DNA from: Nosema muscidifuracis
Taxonomy: Eukaryota > Microsporidia > Nosematidae
Length of the DNA stretch: 64,000 bases
Direction of reading: 5' to 3'
Assembly (NCBI GenBank): GCA_028335825.1
Contig: JAIOKI010000024.1
Span: 286,965-350,964, forward strand
The notes beneath the pieces were generated by a model, which saw nothing but the letters and a program-made list of their open reading frames with translations, was not told where the DNA came from and did not search any database. Below, one piece after another: positions 33,736 to 42,176 of the stretch (its first letter is position 1; each line of letters starts with the position of its first letter). Made by a program: the position numbers and the translations under genes.

Positions 33736-33915
33736 ATGATGATTCTATTATTCATATTAGAAATATTTTCTGCATATTACAGACATAATCCTTATATGTA
33801 TCCATACACTACAGAATATATGCCAACTACAAGAATGTACAGATTTGTCTTAAATCATACTAGACATAAAAAAAGAAGAAAAATTCCATTTGGAAGATTA
33901 GGTATTGATTTTTAA
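33736..33915 (+). CDS. 59-residue putative secreted basic, Tyr/Arg-rich peptide
   Basis: A short open frame with strong protein character. MMILLFILEIFSAYY is a signal-peptide-like start. YRHNPYMYPYTTEYMPTTRMY is Tyr/Pro/Met-rich, and HKKRRKIPFGRLGIDF is a very basic tail. Cleavage after SA would leave a mature peptide of about 46 residues. No CCC signal precedes it. The HKKRRK cluster could be a proprotein-type cleavage or binding site. It lies between the RanBP1 gene and the SOSS-B-like gene on the same strand. It is likely real because its amino-acid composition is unlike that of the AT spacers. No homologue was recognised. Confidence 0.55.
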   Translation: MMILLFILEIFSAYYRHNPYMYPYTTEYMPTTRMYRFVLNHTRHKKRRKIPFGRLGIDF

Positions 33916-34222
33916 TTTCACAATGAATAAAATATATAACTATTATTACAAATATTTAAAAAAAATACTTAACTATTATTAAGTAAAATGTCCTACTATT
34001 TATATAACTACTATTAATATAAGTATAATATAAAATTTCCTACTATTTATATAAATAAAATATAAAAATACTTAACTATTATTAAATAAAATATAATACT
34101 ATTTATATAAGTAAAATATCCTACTATTATTAAATAAAATATATAGCTATTATTACATAAAATTTCCTACAATTTATATAACTACTATTATTATTATATA
34201 AATATTACAATATTTTACTATC
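33916..34222. repeat. Irregular short repeats upstream of the SOSS-B-like gene
   Basis: Repeated blocks of AACTATTATTAAATAAAATAT and TCCTACTATTTATATAA in varying order and number. No gene seen. Confidence 0.7.
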
Positions 34223-34234
34223 ACCCCTTTTTAA

Positions 34235-34567
34235 ATGTCTATTTCTAAAATAAAAGATTTAGAATTATCTAAGAAAAATGTAAATGTAGAATTTATTGTA
34301 CTAAAACTTTTAGAAACAAATACTACAAAAGATAATGACAAGGTATACACATACTTAGTAGCAGATGAAACAGGATCTATAGAAGCAACTGTATGGAACA
34401 TCTTATTCGACATAGGAGATATAATATATTTTCATGATTCGTATGTATCATCATTTAAATCTAAGAAGAGACTTTTTGTATCAGGAAATGGATTTGTAAG
34501 AAGAATAGGAGAATTAAAAAAAGAATTTAAAATAAGTGAGGAACATAAAAAAATAAATTATGATTAA
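34235..34567 (+). CDS. OB-fold single-stranded nucleic-acid-binding protein, SOSS-B/hSSB1-like
   Basis: 110 residues forming one OB fold. VADETGSIEATVWN near residue 47 matches the conserved strand-turn of SOSS complex subunit B (ADKTGSI...VWD). It is followed by GDIIYFHDSYVSSFKSKKRLFVSGNG, the expected next strands. The family binds single-stranded DNA in repair and also works with Integrator. The C-terminal tail is short, as expected for a reduced genome. CCCC lies eight bases before the ATG. The stop is 11 bases from the 3' end of a tRNA gene on the other strand. Confidence 0.85.
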   Translation: MSISKIKDLELSKKNVNVEFIVLKLLETNTTKDNDKVYTYLVADETGSIEATVWNILFDIGDIIYFHDSYVSSFKSKKRLFVSGNGFVRRIGELKKEFKISEEHKKINYD

Positions 34568-34578
34568 AATAAAAATAC

Positions 34579-34601
34579 GCTTCTGGAGAGACTCGAACTC
34601 T

Positions 34602-34634
<33 letters not shown>

Positions 34635-34650
34635 ATTGCGCCACAGAAGC
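34579..34650 (-). tRNA. tRNA-Asn (GTT)
   Basis: A 72-base cloverleaf is readable on the minus strand. The acceptor stem is GCTTCTG/CAGAAGC. The D arm is GCGC-loop-GCGC. The anticodon stem is TTCGG/CCGAA with loop CTGTTAA, giving anticodon GTT. The variable loop is AGGTT, and the T arm is GAGAG-TTCGAGT-CTCTC. All stems pair fully and there is no intron. CCA is not encoded, as usual in eukaryotes. Confidence 0.97.
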
Positions 34651-35142
34651 TTGGAGGAGTTTAGTATACTATTAAAATACTTTAACTGTAATACATAAAA
34701 AATAAAGTATTGAAAGAAATCTTTTTTTATAGATTAAATTAAAATAAAGATATTTTATAATATATAAAGAACGAATTAAAATAAAGATATTTTATAATTT
34801 AAGGAACAAATTAAAGTATATTAAGAATACCTTCAATATAAAAAATAAAACTCATTTAGAATACCTTCAATATAAAAAATAAAACTTTTTTAGAATACCT
34901 TCAATATAAAAATAAAACTTATTTAGAATATTTTTAATGTAACTTATAAAGTATATTAAGAATACTTTCAATATAAAAAATAAAACATATTAAGAATCTT
35001 TTTAATGTAAATTATAAGAAATATTTTTATATAAATTATAATATATTAAATATTTTTTTATTAAACTTTTAATCCTTTTTTTTCTTATTGGTTCCTCTCC
35101 TTTTAATTTATCTATAAATTTTTCTTTAGTACTTACCCTAAC
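34651..35142. repeat. Spacer with repeated AATACCTTCAATATAAAAA units
   Basis: Several imperfect copies of TTAGAATACCTTCAATATAA followed by AATAAAACTT, roughly 35-45 bases apart, at about 34,820-35,000. Related AAAGATATTTTATAAT copies lie just before. There is no gene. A CCC triplet at its right end serves the next gene. Confidence 0.7.
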
Positions 35143-37602
35143 ATGAAAAAGTATATCCTCAATACAAATTTATTATTCCATGCATCAAGATTAAATCGTA
35201 AAGATGCTTATGGAGTTCTACTAGGTAACCAATATAAAACATCAGACACACCAAATAAGTCATCCAAAATAGATGTAAGATATGAACAAGAATCTTCCAA
35301 GATAAATATATACATAAAACCAAGATGTTACATAAATAATTATATTTACGATAAATCTTTTATTTATGTAGGTCTTATAGATATTGATTGGACTATTTCT
35401 GAATCAGATTATGCTTATATAGAAGAAGTATGTATGACTCATAATATAATTCCTATATTTGATACAAATACAGATTTACATAAAATGATGAAAGATATTT
35501 TAAATTCCGATACATTTTCTTACACATATTCTAAATTATATCACACATTTATTTATGAAGAATACATAAATTTTAATAAGAAAGTACTTAGTAAATTAGA
35601 AAAAGTAGCTGATTTTTCTAAAGATATTTTATGGGCACAAGATCTTAATTTTTTATATATAGTATCTAAATTTAAGAATAGTATTCTTAATTTAGAAAAG
35701 TTTAATGAATTATGGAAATGTATTCCTTTTTATAAAGATTTATTAGATAATATAATTAAAGTTAAAATATTAAATTTTCAAAATGAGAATGATATAGAAG
35801 AATATAATAAATTTATCAAATATACATATTTTGATAAAGAAATACCAAAACAGAAATGTGTTTCTATTCAAATGGGTATAGATAAATTTTTTATAGATAC
35901 TGTACTTCCTAAAAGTATATCTTTTAATAAAAATACTATAGTAATACCTTATGACTCAATACATCATATGATATGTATAGATAAATATATTAATAAATAT
36001 GATGTACCTCTTAAAATTTATTTATTAAATATAAATATAGGAAAGAGCATAAATCAAGAAATATTAAATTATATAACATATTTACAGATGAAAACTAATT
36101 TAGAAATAATTAATCCAGAAACAGATTCTGAATTTTATGATATAATTAGTAAATCTCAAATAGGATTTTATAAATCATTAGATGATACTTTTTTATATTT
36201 CAATAGACACGTCATAGAAAATTATGAATATGATTATGAGAAAGTAGCAGATGAAATATATAAGAAATTACATTATATAGAGAGAGTAGATAAACCAATA
36301 AAAGATATTAATGATAGTAAGAATGAAATATTAAATATTATAAGTAGTAGTAGTGAAGTAGAATATCTTAATAATGAAAGGATACATAATAATGAAAGGA
36401 TACATAATGAAAGCATAAATAGTAATGAAAGCATACATAAGGAAAGGATACATAATGAAAGCATACACAATGAAAGGATAAATAAGGAAGATCAAGTAAA
36501 TAGAGAAGAAAAGACCTATAAGGAAGAACCAAATAATAAGGAAATAATACATGAAGAAAAAATATTTAAAGAAGAAAAGACATACAAGGAAGAACCTAAT
36601 AATAAGGAAGAAATAATACATGAAGAAAAAATATGTAAGGAAGAAAAAATAATTAACGATCAATCAAATAAAAAAGAAATGAATAATTCAAATAAAAAAG
36701 AAATGAGTAATTCAAATAAAAAAGAAATGAGTAATTCAAATAAAAAAGAAATGAGTAATTCAAATAAAAAAGAAATGAGTAATTCAAATAAAAAAGAAAT
36801 GAATAATTCAAATAAAAAAGAAATGAGTACTTCAAATATAACTGATAATACAACATATAATTTTTCAGAAGCTACAAGGTTAATAGAAAAACTTCATTTA
36901 TCTAAAAATAATCCTGATATTTTAAATAGACCAATAAAATCTCTTTTATTAGATTATGATGGTACACTTGTACCTTTAAGAAATAACCCTGATGAATGTT
37001 TCCTACCTGAAGATATTAAAGATCTACTTCTTAATTTAAATAAATACATAAAAGTAGTGATATGTACTGGTAGAAAGAAAGAAGACATGGATAAATTTGT
37101 TCCTAAAGAGATTGAAGTTTATGCTGAGCATGTAAGTTTTGTACGAAAGAATGGTAAATGGACTGAATTAAGAGGTCCTATTAATTTCGATTTAGAATAC
37201 AAAATAGCAAATTTCTATGTAAACCGTACACCAGGAAGTACTTTAGAAAGAAAGAATAATGGATTCGTATTTCATTACAGAAATTGTGAAGATTTTATTG
37301 GACAATCACAAGCTAAAAAACTTTACACAGATTTAATTAAAATAAGTGATAATATTAAATTAGGAAATAATATAGTAGAATTTAAGTGTACAAGTAAAAA
37401 AGATATTTTTAAGTATTATGATAAAGATCTTATGATATGTGGAGATGATATAACTGATGAAGATATGTTTGATAGAAATAAAGGAATAACTATTAAAGTA
37501 GGAGGTAGTAGAGAAACAACTAAAGCAGAGTATTGTGTTAAAGATGAGAAGAAAATGATTGAAGTACTTCAAAAATTATATAAGAAGGTATCATCTAAAT
37601 AA
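35143..37602 (+). CDS. TPS2: Trehalose-6-phosphate phosphatase (Tps2-like, with degenerate synthase domain)
   Basis: 819 residues. The C-terminal HAD phosphatase domain is complete: DYDGT at residues 604-608 (nucleophile and acid Asp), VVICTGRKKEDM (motif II region) and MICGDDITDEDMF with GDD at 767-769 (Mg-binding). It removes phosphate from trehalose-6-phosphate. The N-terminal 400 or so residues occupy the place of the GT20 synthase domain of yeast Tps2 but have lost its recognisable motifs, so they are probably regulatory or structural. Between the domains is a low-complexity linker. It has NERIHNESIH units (36,376-36,480), KEEPNNKEEIIHEEK units, and seven 24-base tandem copies encoding (S/N)NSNKKEM at about 36,667-36,830. 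CCC precedes the ATG. It pairs functionally with the synthase at 42-44 kb. Confidence 0.92.
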   Translation: MKKYILNTNLLFHASRLNRKDAYGVLLGNQYKTSDTPNKSSKIDVRYEQESSKINIYIKPRCYINNYIYDKSFIYVGLIDIDWTISESDYAYIEEVCMTHNIIPIFDTNTDLHKMMKDILNSDTFSYTYSKLYHTFIYEEYINFNKKVLSKLEKVADFSKDILWAQDLNFLYIVSKFKNSILNLEKFNELWKCIPFYKDLLDNIIKVKILNFQNENDIEEYNKFIKYTYFDKEIPKQKCVSIQMGIDKFFIDTVLPKSISFNKNTIVIPYDSIHHMICIDKYINKYDVPLKIYLLNINIGKSINQEILNYITYLQMKTNLEIINPETDSEFYDIISKSQIGFYKSLDDTFLYFNRHVIENYEYDYEKVADEIYKKLHYIERVDKPIKDINDSKNEILNIISSSSEVEYLNNERIHNNERIHNESINSNESIHKERIHNESIHNERINKEDQVNREEKTYKEEPNNKEIIHEEKIFKEEKTYKEEPNNKEEIIHEEKICKEEKIINDQSNKKEMNNSNKKEMSNSNKKEMSNSNKKEMSNSNKKEMSNSNKKEMNNSNKKEMSTSNITDNTTYNFSEATRLIEKLHLSKNNPDILNRPIKSLLLDYDGTLVPLRNNPDECFLPEDIKDLLLNLNKYIKVVICTGRKKEDMDKFVPKEIEVYAEHVSFVRKNGKWTELRGPINFDLEYKIANFYVNRTPGSTLERKNNGFVFHYRNCEDFIGQSQAKKLYTDLIKISDNIKLGNNIVEFKCTSKKDIFKYYDKDLMICGDDITDEDMFDRNKGITIKVGGSRETTKAEYCVKDEKKMIEVLQKLYKKVSSK

Positions 37603-37833
37603 ACATTATTCAAATTAAAAAAATATTTTAAATAAATAAAAAATACGTTATTTTAAAAATATTTTAATTAAATTTAATTAAGATATTTAAATTAAAAAAT
37701 AATTTGATGAAAATACGTTAGTTTAATTTTATATAAATACGTTATTTTAAAAATAATTTAATGAGAAATACGTTATTTAAATTAAATAAAAAATACCTTA
37801 TTTAATTTAATAACGTTAATATTAAAATACATT

Positions 37834-38901
37834 TCATTTTCTTCTTTTCACTGATATAACTTGAATCTTCTCATTATTTATCTTCTCTCTACAAAATATT
37901 TTTAAATTAAAATCTACCAATTTTATATTAAATTTTTCTATAAACATTCTACTCGACTTTTCTATTTTAATATCATCTTCTAAATTTAAATTCCTTAAAT
38001 ATTTTATTATATCTTCATTACTAGACTTAACTTTTAATTTAGTATTTTTATTTGGTACATTTAATAAATAAATAAGAGATCCCTTCATAAAATCTGATCT
38101 ACAATTTAATATATTAAATAATTTTTCCATACTGACATTCTTATTTTTTAATATTTTTGTGATAGGTTCGTCATCAAATAGTGTTATATCAGATACTGAT
38201 TTGTATATGCTAGGTAAGTAGTTATACCCACCATGTTTGAGTACATAAAGTTTGGTATTATTTATATTATTATTATTTATATTATCTATATTATTATTTA
38301 TATTACTTATATCATTTATATCATTTATATTATTTATATTATTTATATTATTTATATTATTATTTATATTATTATCTTTTATATTATCTATATCATTTAA
38401 ATTATTTATGTTATTTTTCATACTTTCTTTTACACCTGCATTAATACCTTCTTTCATACACTCCTCATTAATACCTTCTTTCATACTTTCTTTTATACCC
38501 TCATTAATACCTCCCTTTATACCCTCATAAATACCTCCCTTTACACCTCTTTTAATGATCTCTTTAAAAACACTCACCCAAAATAAATTTAATGCTTCCC
38601 TTGAAAGAATATTTTTAATCTTTGAATTAAATACATAAACAGATTTAGGTAAACTAAAACAATAAATAAGTTCACAATCTTGAATATATTCATTAATAAC
38701 AGATACTAAGAAATCTTTACATATTTTATAATTAGAATATCCTGTACTATCTAGTTTATCTATATAACATCTCTTATCTTTAATTTGTAAAGATAAGAAG
38801 TATAGCATAGTGTTATTAACAAATAAAATAAAGATGTATTTATTTAAATTTCTATGTATATAAATTTGATATTTATCTATTTTTTTAAGATTATTATTCA
38901 T
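37834..38901 (-). CDS. Putative Rtt109-like histone acetyltransferase with Asn/Ile repeat insert
   Basis: 355 residues. CYIDKLDSTGYS resembles the Y..K.D.TGY block of the fungal Rtt109/KAT11 family. SLPKSVYVFNSKIKNILSREAL followed by LFWVSVF resembles the FP.S.KNP.KH.L...L..WW..V. block. After a long insert, ITLFDDEPITKILKN and CRSDFMKGSLIYLL fit the acid and R..F..G blocks near the C-terminus. Rtt109 acetylates histone H3 on newly made nucleosomes in the nucleus. An insert of about 100 residues splits the domain: first GIxEGIKG/SMKEGIN repeats, then NNINNI/NDI repeats. CCCC precedes the ATG on the minus strand. The assignment is by pattern and moderate. Confidence 0.55.
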   Translation of the reverse strand: MNNNLKKIDKYQIYIHRNLNKYIFILFVNNTMLYFLSLQIKDKRCYIDKLDSTGYSNYKICKDFLVSVINEYIQDCELIYCFSLPKSVYVFNSKIKNILSREALNLFWVSVFKEIIKRGVKGGIYEGIKGGINEGIKESMKEGINEECMKEGINAGVKESMKNNINNLNDIDNIKDNNINNNINNINNINNINDINDISNINNNIDNINNNNINNTKLYVLKHGGYNYLPSIYKSVSDITLFDDEPITKILKNKNVSMEKLFNILNCRSDFMKGSLIYLLNVPNKNTKLKVKSSNEDIIKYLRNLNLEDDIKIEKSSRMFIEKFNIKLVDFNLKIFCREKINNEKIQVISVKRRK

Positions 38902-39115
38902 TTTTCAATAGGGGATGAGTTAATAAGAAAAATAATATTTATAAGTAGGTGTAATAATATTTATAAATATTTTGTATTAATTTTTATAAGTAGGTATAAT
39001 ATAATTATAATAATGTAATATTATATTATAATTATATTACAATAATATTATTATCCCTACTAATAAAAATTAATACAAAATATTTTTTATAAAATATTTT
39101 ATCCCATAAATACGC

Positions 39116-40102
39116 ATGAATGAAAAGATAATCAACAAATTTATTAGAGAAGGTAAATATTTAAAATTATCAAGTATATTTAAAATACATAATTTTAAAT
39201 ATAACACATCAAAAATAATCCCTCCTTTTGATACAATCATAAATCAACATTTTCTATACATAAAAAATAGATCATTTCTTTCATCAATAGAAGTTATAAA
39301 ATCTTGTTATATTTTATTTCAAGAAGATTCTGATTCACATTACATATTTAAATTTGTAATTAATAATTCTATAAATGAAATACAATCACAAAATGATATA
39401 AAAAGTTTAATTAAGATATTACAAGAAATATACAAGAATATATATTTTAAGCATTGGATAACAAATGTACTTCTAAGTCTTTATTTTAAAATTAAGAATT
39501 ATGAATTAGCTTATAATTTTTTACATATAACATCTAACACAAGAATTAAAAAAAAAGATTTTTATATTTTTAATTTATATAAAAGTCTTTTATTACTTTA
39601 TAAAGAAGATATAATAGAATCAAATGAATGTATAAAAATAAGTTATAGATGTAAAAAGATAAGAAATAATTCTTTTTTTATTTTTTTTATAATAAGTTTA
39701 ATTAATAATAGAATATTAAATGATAATCATATTAATAAATATGGAGATATAAGATGTAAAAATATTAAAGAATCTATTAAATTTGGATTAATAAATAGAT
39801 TAGATAAAGATATAAATAATCTTAAAGATATTCTTGTATTTTATAATATTTATAATATTTGTAAGAGTTATTTACCTTTAATATGTTTTAGTAATCTTAT
39901 AAGAAGATTATTTGATATGTTTAATGAAGATTATAAACTTAATTTAAATTATTTAATTGAATGTTTGGATATGAAATATGAAGATATTATTAGTATGATA
40001 TGTAGTGTAATAGATTATAATCTTATTAAAGGATATATTAGTATTAATAAGAATGTAATGGTATTTAGTAGAAAGAATCCATTTCCTATGTCATTTAATT
40101 AA
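39116..40102 (+). CDS. PCI-domain protein, Thp1/PCID2-like (TREX-2 mRNA export)
   Basis: 328 residues, all helical. The C-terminus ends in a winged-helix signature, NLIKGYISINKNVMVFSRKNPFP. It matches the IKGYI...V.S..NPFP ending of the Thp1/PCID2/CSN12 group, and the preceding ECLDMKYEDIISMICSVID is the PCI helix before it. Family members link transcription to mRNA export at the nuclear pore through TREX-2. At 328 residues it is shorter than yeast Thp1 (455) and close to a minimal PCI core. CCC lies about 12 bases before the ATG. Confidence 0.78.
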   Translation: MNEKIINKFIREGKYLKLSSIFKIHNFKYNTSKIIPPFDTIINQHFLYIKNRSFLSSIEVIKSCYILFQEDSDSHYIFKFVINNSINEIQSQNDIKSLIKILQEIYKNIYFKHWITNVLLSLYFKIKNYELAYNFLHITSNTRIKKKDFYIFNLYKSLLLLYKEDIIESNECIKISYRCKKIRNNSFFIFFIISLINNRILNDNHINKYGDIRCKNIKESIKFGLINRLDKDINNLKDILVFYNIYNICKSYLPLICFSNLIRRLFDMFNEDYKLNLNYLIECLDMKYEDIISMICSVIDYNLIKGYISINKNVMVFSRKNPFPMSFN

Positions 40103-40404
40103 AGGGGGTGTTTAAAAATAAGATAGTTTGTATTAATGAGTTTGTATTTATTTTTATTAATAAGTTTGTACATGATATTTTTTTATTATATTATATTACA
40201 TTTTTTTAATGCTCTTTTATAAATTTATTCTATTACATTTTTTACTACATTCTTTTACTAAACCTTTAAAAATATTATATTACATTTTCTTTTACTAAAC
40301 CTTTATAAATTTTCTTTTACTACATCCTTTTACTGCTCTTTTACTACATCCTTTAAATATTATTTTTCAAACCCCTTTAAATGATATTTTTCAAACCCCT
40401 TTAA
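40103..40404. promoter_or_regulatory. Upstream region with duplicated CCC-ATG start signal
   Basis: A 24-base unit containing TTTTTCAAACCCCTTTAAATG ends at the ATG of the next gene (40,405) and is repeated directly upstream with another ATG at 40,381. A third, decayed copy lies near 40,350. The upstream ATG opens a seven-codon frame that stops before the true ATG. The rest of the stretch is T-rich with repeated CTTTTACTACAT units. Confidence 0.75.
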
Positions 40405-40926
40405 ATGGAAATATCAAAATATTCAAAAAATATATCAGAAATTAATAGAAGAAAATCTCTCCCTAAATTTGGTAATACTAATGATATATCAATATTAGAT
40501 AGAATATCTCCTTTTTTATTTACTAAATGTACATCAGAAAGTGTAGAAATAAAAGATGAAATAAATATTGAAGATCAAGTAGCTTATGTTCCTTCATTTA
40601 CATACACTCCTCCTGTAATATCTAAAGTAGATGATAATACTTATATTCCACCTACTAGTACAATTAATAAAGAAAGTATAAGTGTTAAAATAAGTAATTA
40701 TGCTTTGGATATTAAAAGAGAAGAACTTTATAAAATTATAACTGGACATACTCAAGTTAGATTTGGTAGATTTCATATGGTAATGGATAGAGAAACAGGA
40801 GTTAGTAAAGGGTATACATTTTTAAGTGTAGGGTGTAAAGAAGATGCTAGTAGACTTATTAATGATCTTAAGGTAGTTATTATAGATAATTTAAGATTAT
40901 GTGTAGAATTAGCTAAGACAAATTGA
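40405..40926 (+). CDS. Translation initiation factor eIF3 subunit g (RRM protein)
   Basis: 173 residues. The N-terminal half is polar with YVPSFTYTPP and TYIPP motifs, like the YVPP segment of eIF3g. The C-terminal half is an RRM: SVKISNYALDIKREELYKI, then VMDRETGVSKGYTFLSV (RNP1 region) and DNLRLCVELAK. This last block parallels the DNLIL.VEWAK end of eIF3g. The first RNP2 aromatic is replaced, and no zinc knuckle is visible. The factor belongs to the scanning 43S complex in the cytoplasm. Another single-RRM protein cannot be excluded. Confidence 0.7.
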   Translation: MEISKYSKNISEINRRKSLPKFGNTNDISILDRISPFLFTKCTSESVEIKDEINIEDQVAYVPSFTYTPPVISKVDDNTYIPPTSTINKESISVKISNYALDIKREELYKIITGHTQVRFGRFHMVMDRETGVSKGYTFLSVGCKEDASRLINDLKVVIIDNLRLCVELAKTN

Positions 40927-41116
40927 AATAAATAATGGATTAATTAATAATTGATTGGTTAATATGTATTAAAATAAATTAAAATATATTATATATATAA
41001 TATATCAATATAAATAAATTAAAATACATTATATATATAATATATCAATAAAATCTATTTATAAAATCCTCTATAATAATAATATTTAATAAAAATACTT
41101 TATAATAGAAAACCCT
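40927..41116. repeat. Two-copy repeat between convergent genes
   Basis: AAATAAATTAAAATA(T/C)ATTA followed by TATATATAATATATCAATA occurs twice, about 42 bases apart (40,974-41,050). Confidence 0.7.
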
Positions 41117-41776
41117 TTATTTAGCTATCTTTTGAGTTATAAAGAATTTCTTTACACTTTTATTAACATAAAATATAGTAATTATAAGTACAATAATTTT
41201 AAGCATAAATATTCTAAACACTAACTTAAAAATATAATTATACAACTTAACATATTCTACTTCATCTTGATCTCCCATTTCTTCAATCTCAAAATTATTC
41301 CTAGCAAAGTTATTTAAATCTCCTACTTTCTGAGATATCCATGACATATGATAGTCAATACCAGACATAATCTCAGGATTATCAGCATTTCCTTCAAATA
41401 TTTCCAATTTAAGTCCATAAGTATTTGGTACACTGGTATTCATTTTAAATTCAAATCCATATAATCCTGATCCTTTATAAGATGTAAAAAAGAATACATT
41501 ATGAGGATCATATTTCTCATCTTCAAATAATTGAGATTTTTCTGTATTACTCAAATCAGATGGATTATCTGATTTATAAATTTTTAATTGGGTCATTGTA
41601 GGAATACTATCATCAGATTCATGCCATTCTTTAGTATGAGGATTCTCAATCATTACAGTTGTTTTTAATAGTACTACAGTTCTATCAGATAAATTTTTAA
41701 ATACTTCTACTGTATCATTATCTTTAAGTGAGAATACATTTGAATAAACATAGATGATATAAAAAAATAAAATCAT
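41117..41776 (-). CDS. p24/emp24-family cargo receptor (GOLD domain)
   Basis: 219 residues in the p24 layout. A signal peptide (MILFFYIIYVYSNVFS) is followed by a beta-rich GOLD region of about 110 residues. A helical stretch then leads into one membrane segment (FMLKIIVLIITIFYV). A short basic cytoplasmic tail follows (NKSVKKFFITQKIAK), where FF and basic residues recall the LKxFF...KK tail used for COPI/COPII sorting. p24 proteins cycle between ER and Golgi. GGG on the plus strand marks a CCC just upstream of the ATG. Family similarity is by architecture and tail rather than strong sequence identity. Confidence 0.7.
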   Translation of the reverse strand: MILFFYIIYVYSNVFSLKDNDTVEVFKNLSDRTVVLLKTTVMIENPHTKEWHESDDSIPTMTQLKIYKSDNPSDLSNTEKSQLFEDEKYDPHNVFFFTSYKGSGLYGFEFKMNTSVPNTYGLKLEIFEGNADNPEIMSGIDYHMSWISQKVGDLNNFARNNFEIEEMGDQDEVEYVKLYNYIFKLVFRIFMLKIIVLIITIFYVNKSVKKFFITQKIAK

Positions 41777-42176
41777 ATTTAAGGGTAAAAAAAAATACCT
41801 TTAAATTATTATTATGTTATTATATAAGGAAGATATTGATGTATATTGGAAGATTATTATGTTATTATATAAGGAAGATTATATGATATATATATGGGAA
41901 GATTATAATGATATTATATAGAATATTATTATGATATTTTATAAATATTATTATGATATATATATGGGAAGATTATATAAATATTGATGTATAAGATATT
42001 ATATACATAAAAATATTATATAGAAGAAGGTATTATAAAAAGGAAGATATTGATATACATAAAAATAATAAATAAACTATATATACATAAAAACTATAAA
42101 TAAATTATATATACATAAAAATAATATTAAATTATATACATAAAAATAATATTAAATAAATAATAAGATAAATCTT
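41777..42176. repeat. AT-rich short repeats between two minus-strand genes
   Basis: Irregular copies of GGAAGATTAT(A/T)ATGATATTATATA and, nearer 42,070-42,160, ATACATAAAAATAATATTAAA. No gene seen. Confidence 0.65.

Noticed and set aside
36331-36856. Minus-strand frames with YSFLFYLN and similar repeats
   Set aside because: They are reverse readings of the 24-base KKEMSNSN repeat inside the trehalose-phosphatase gene.
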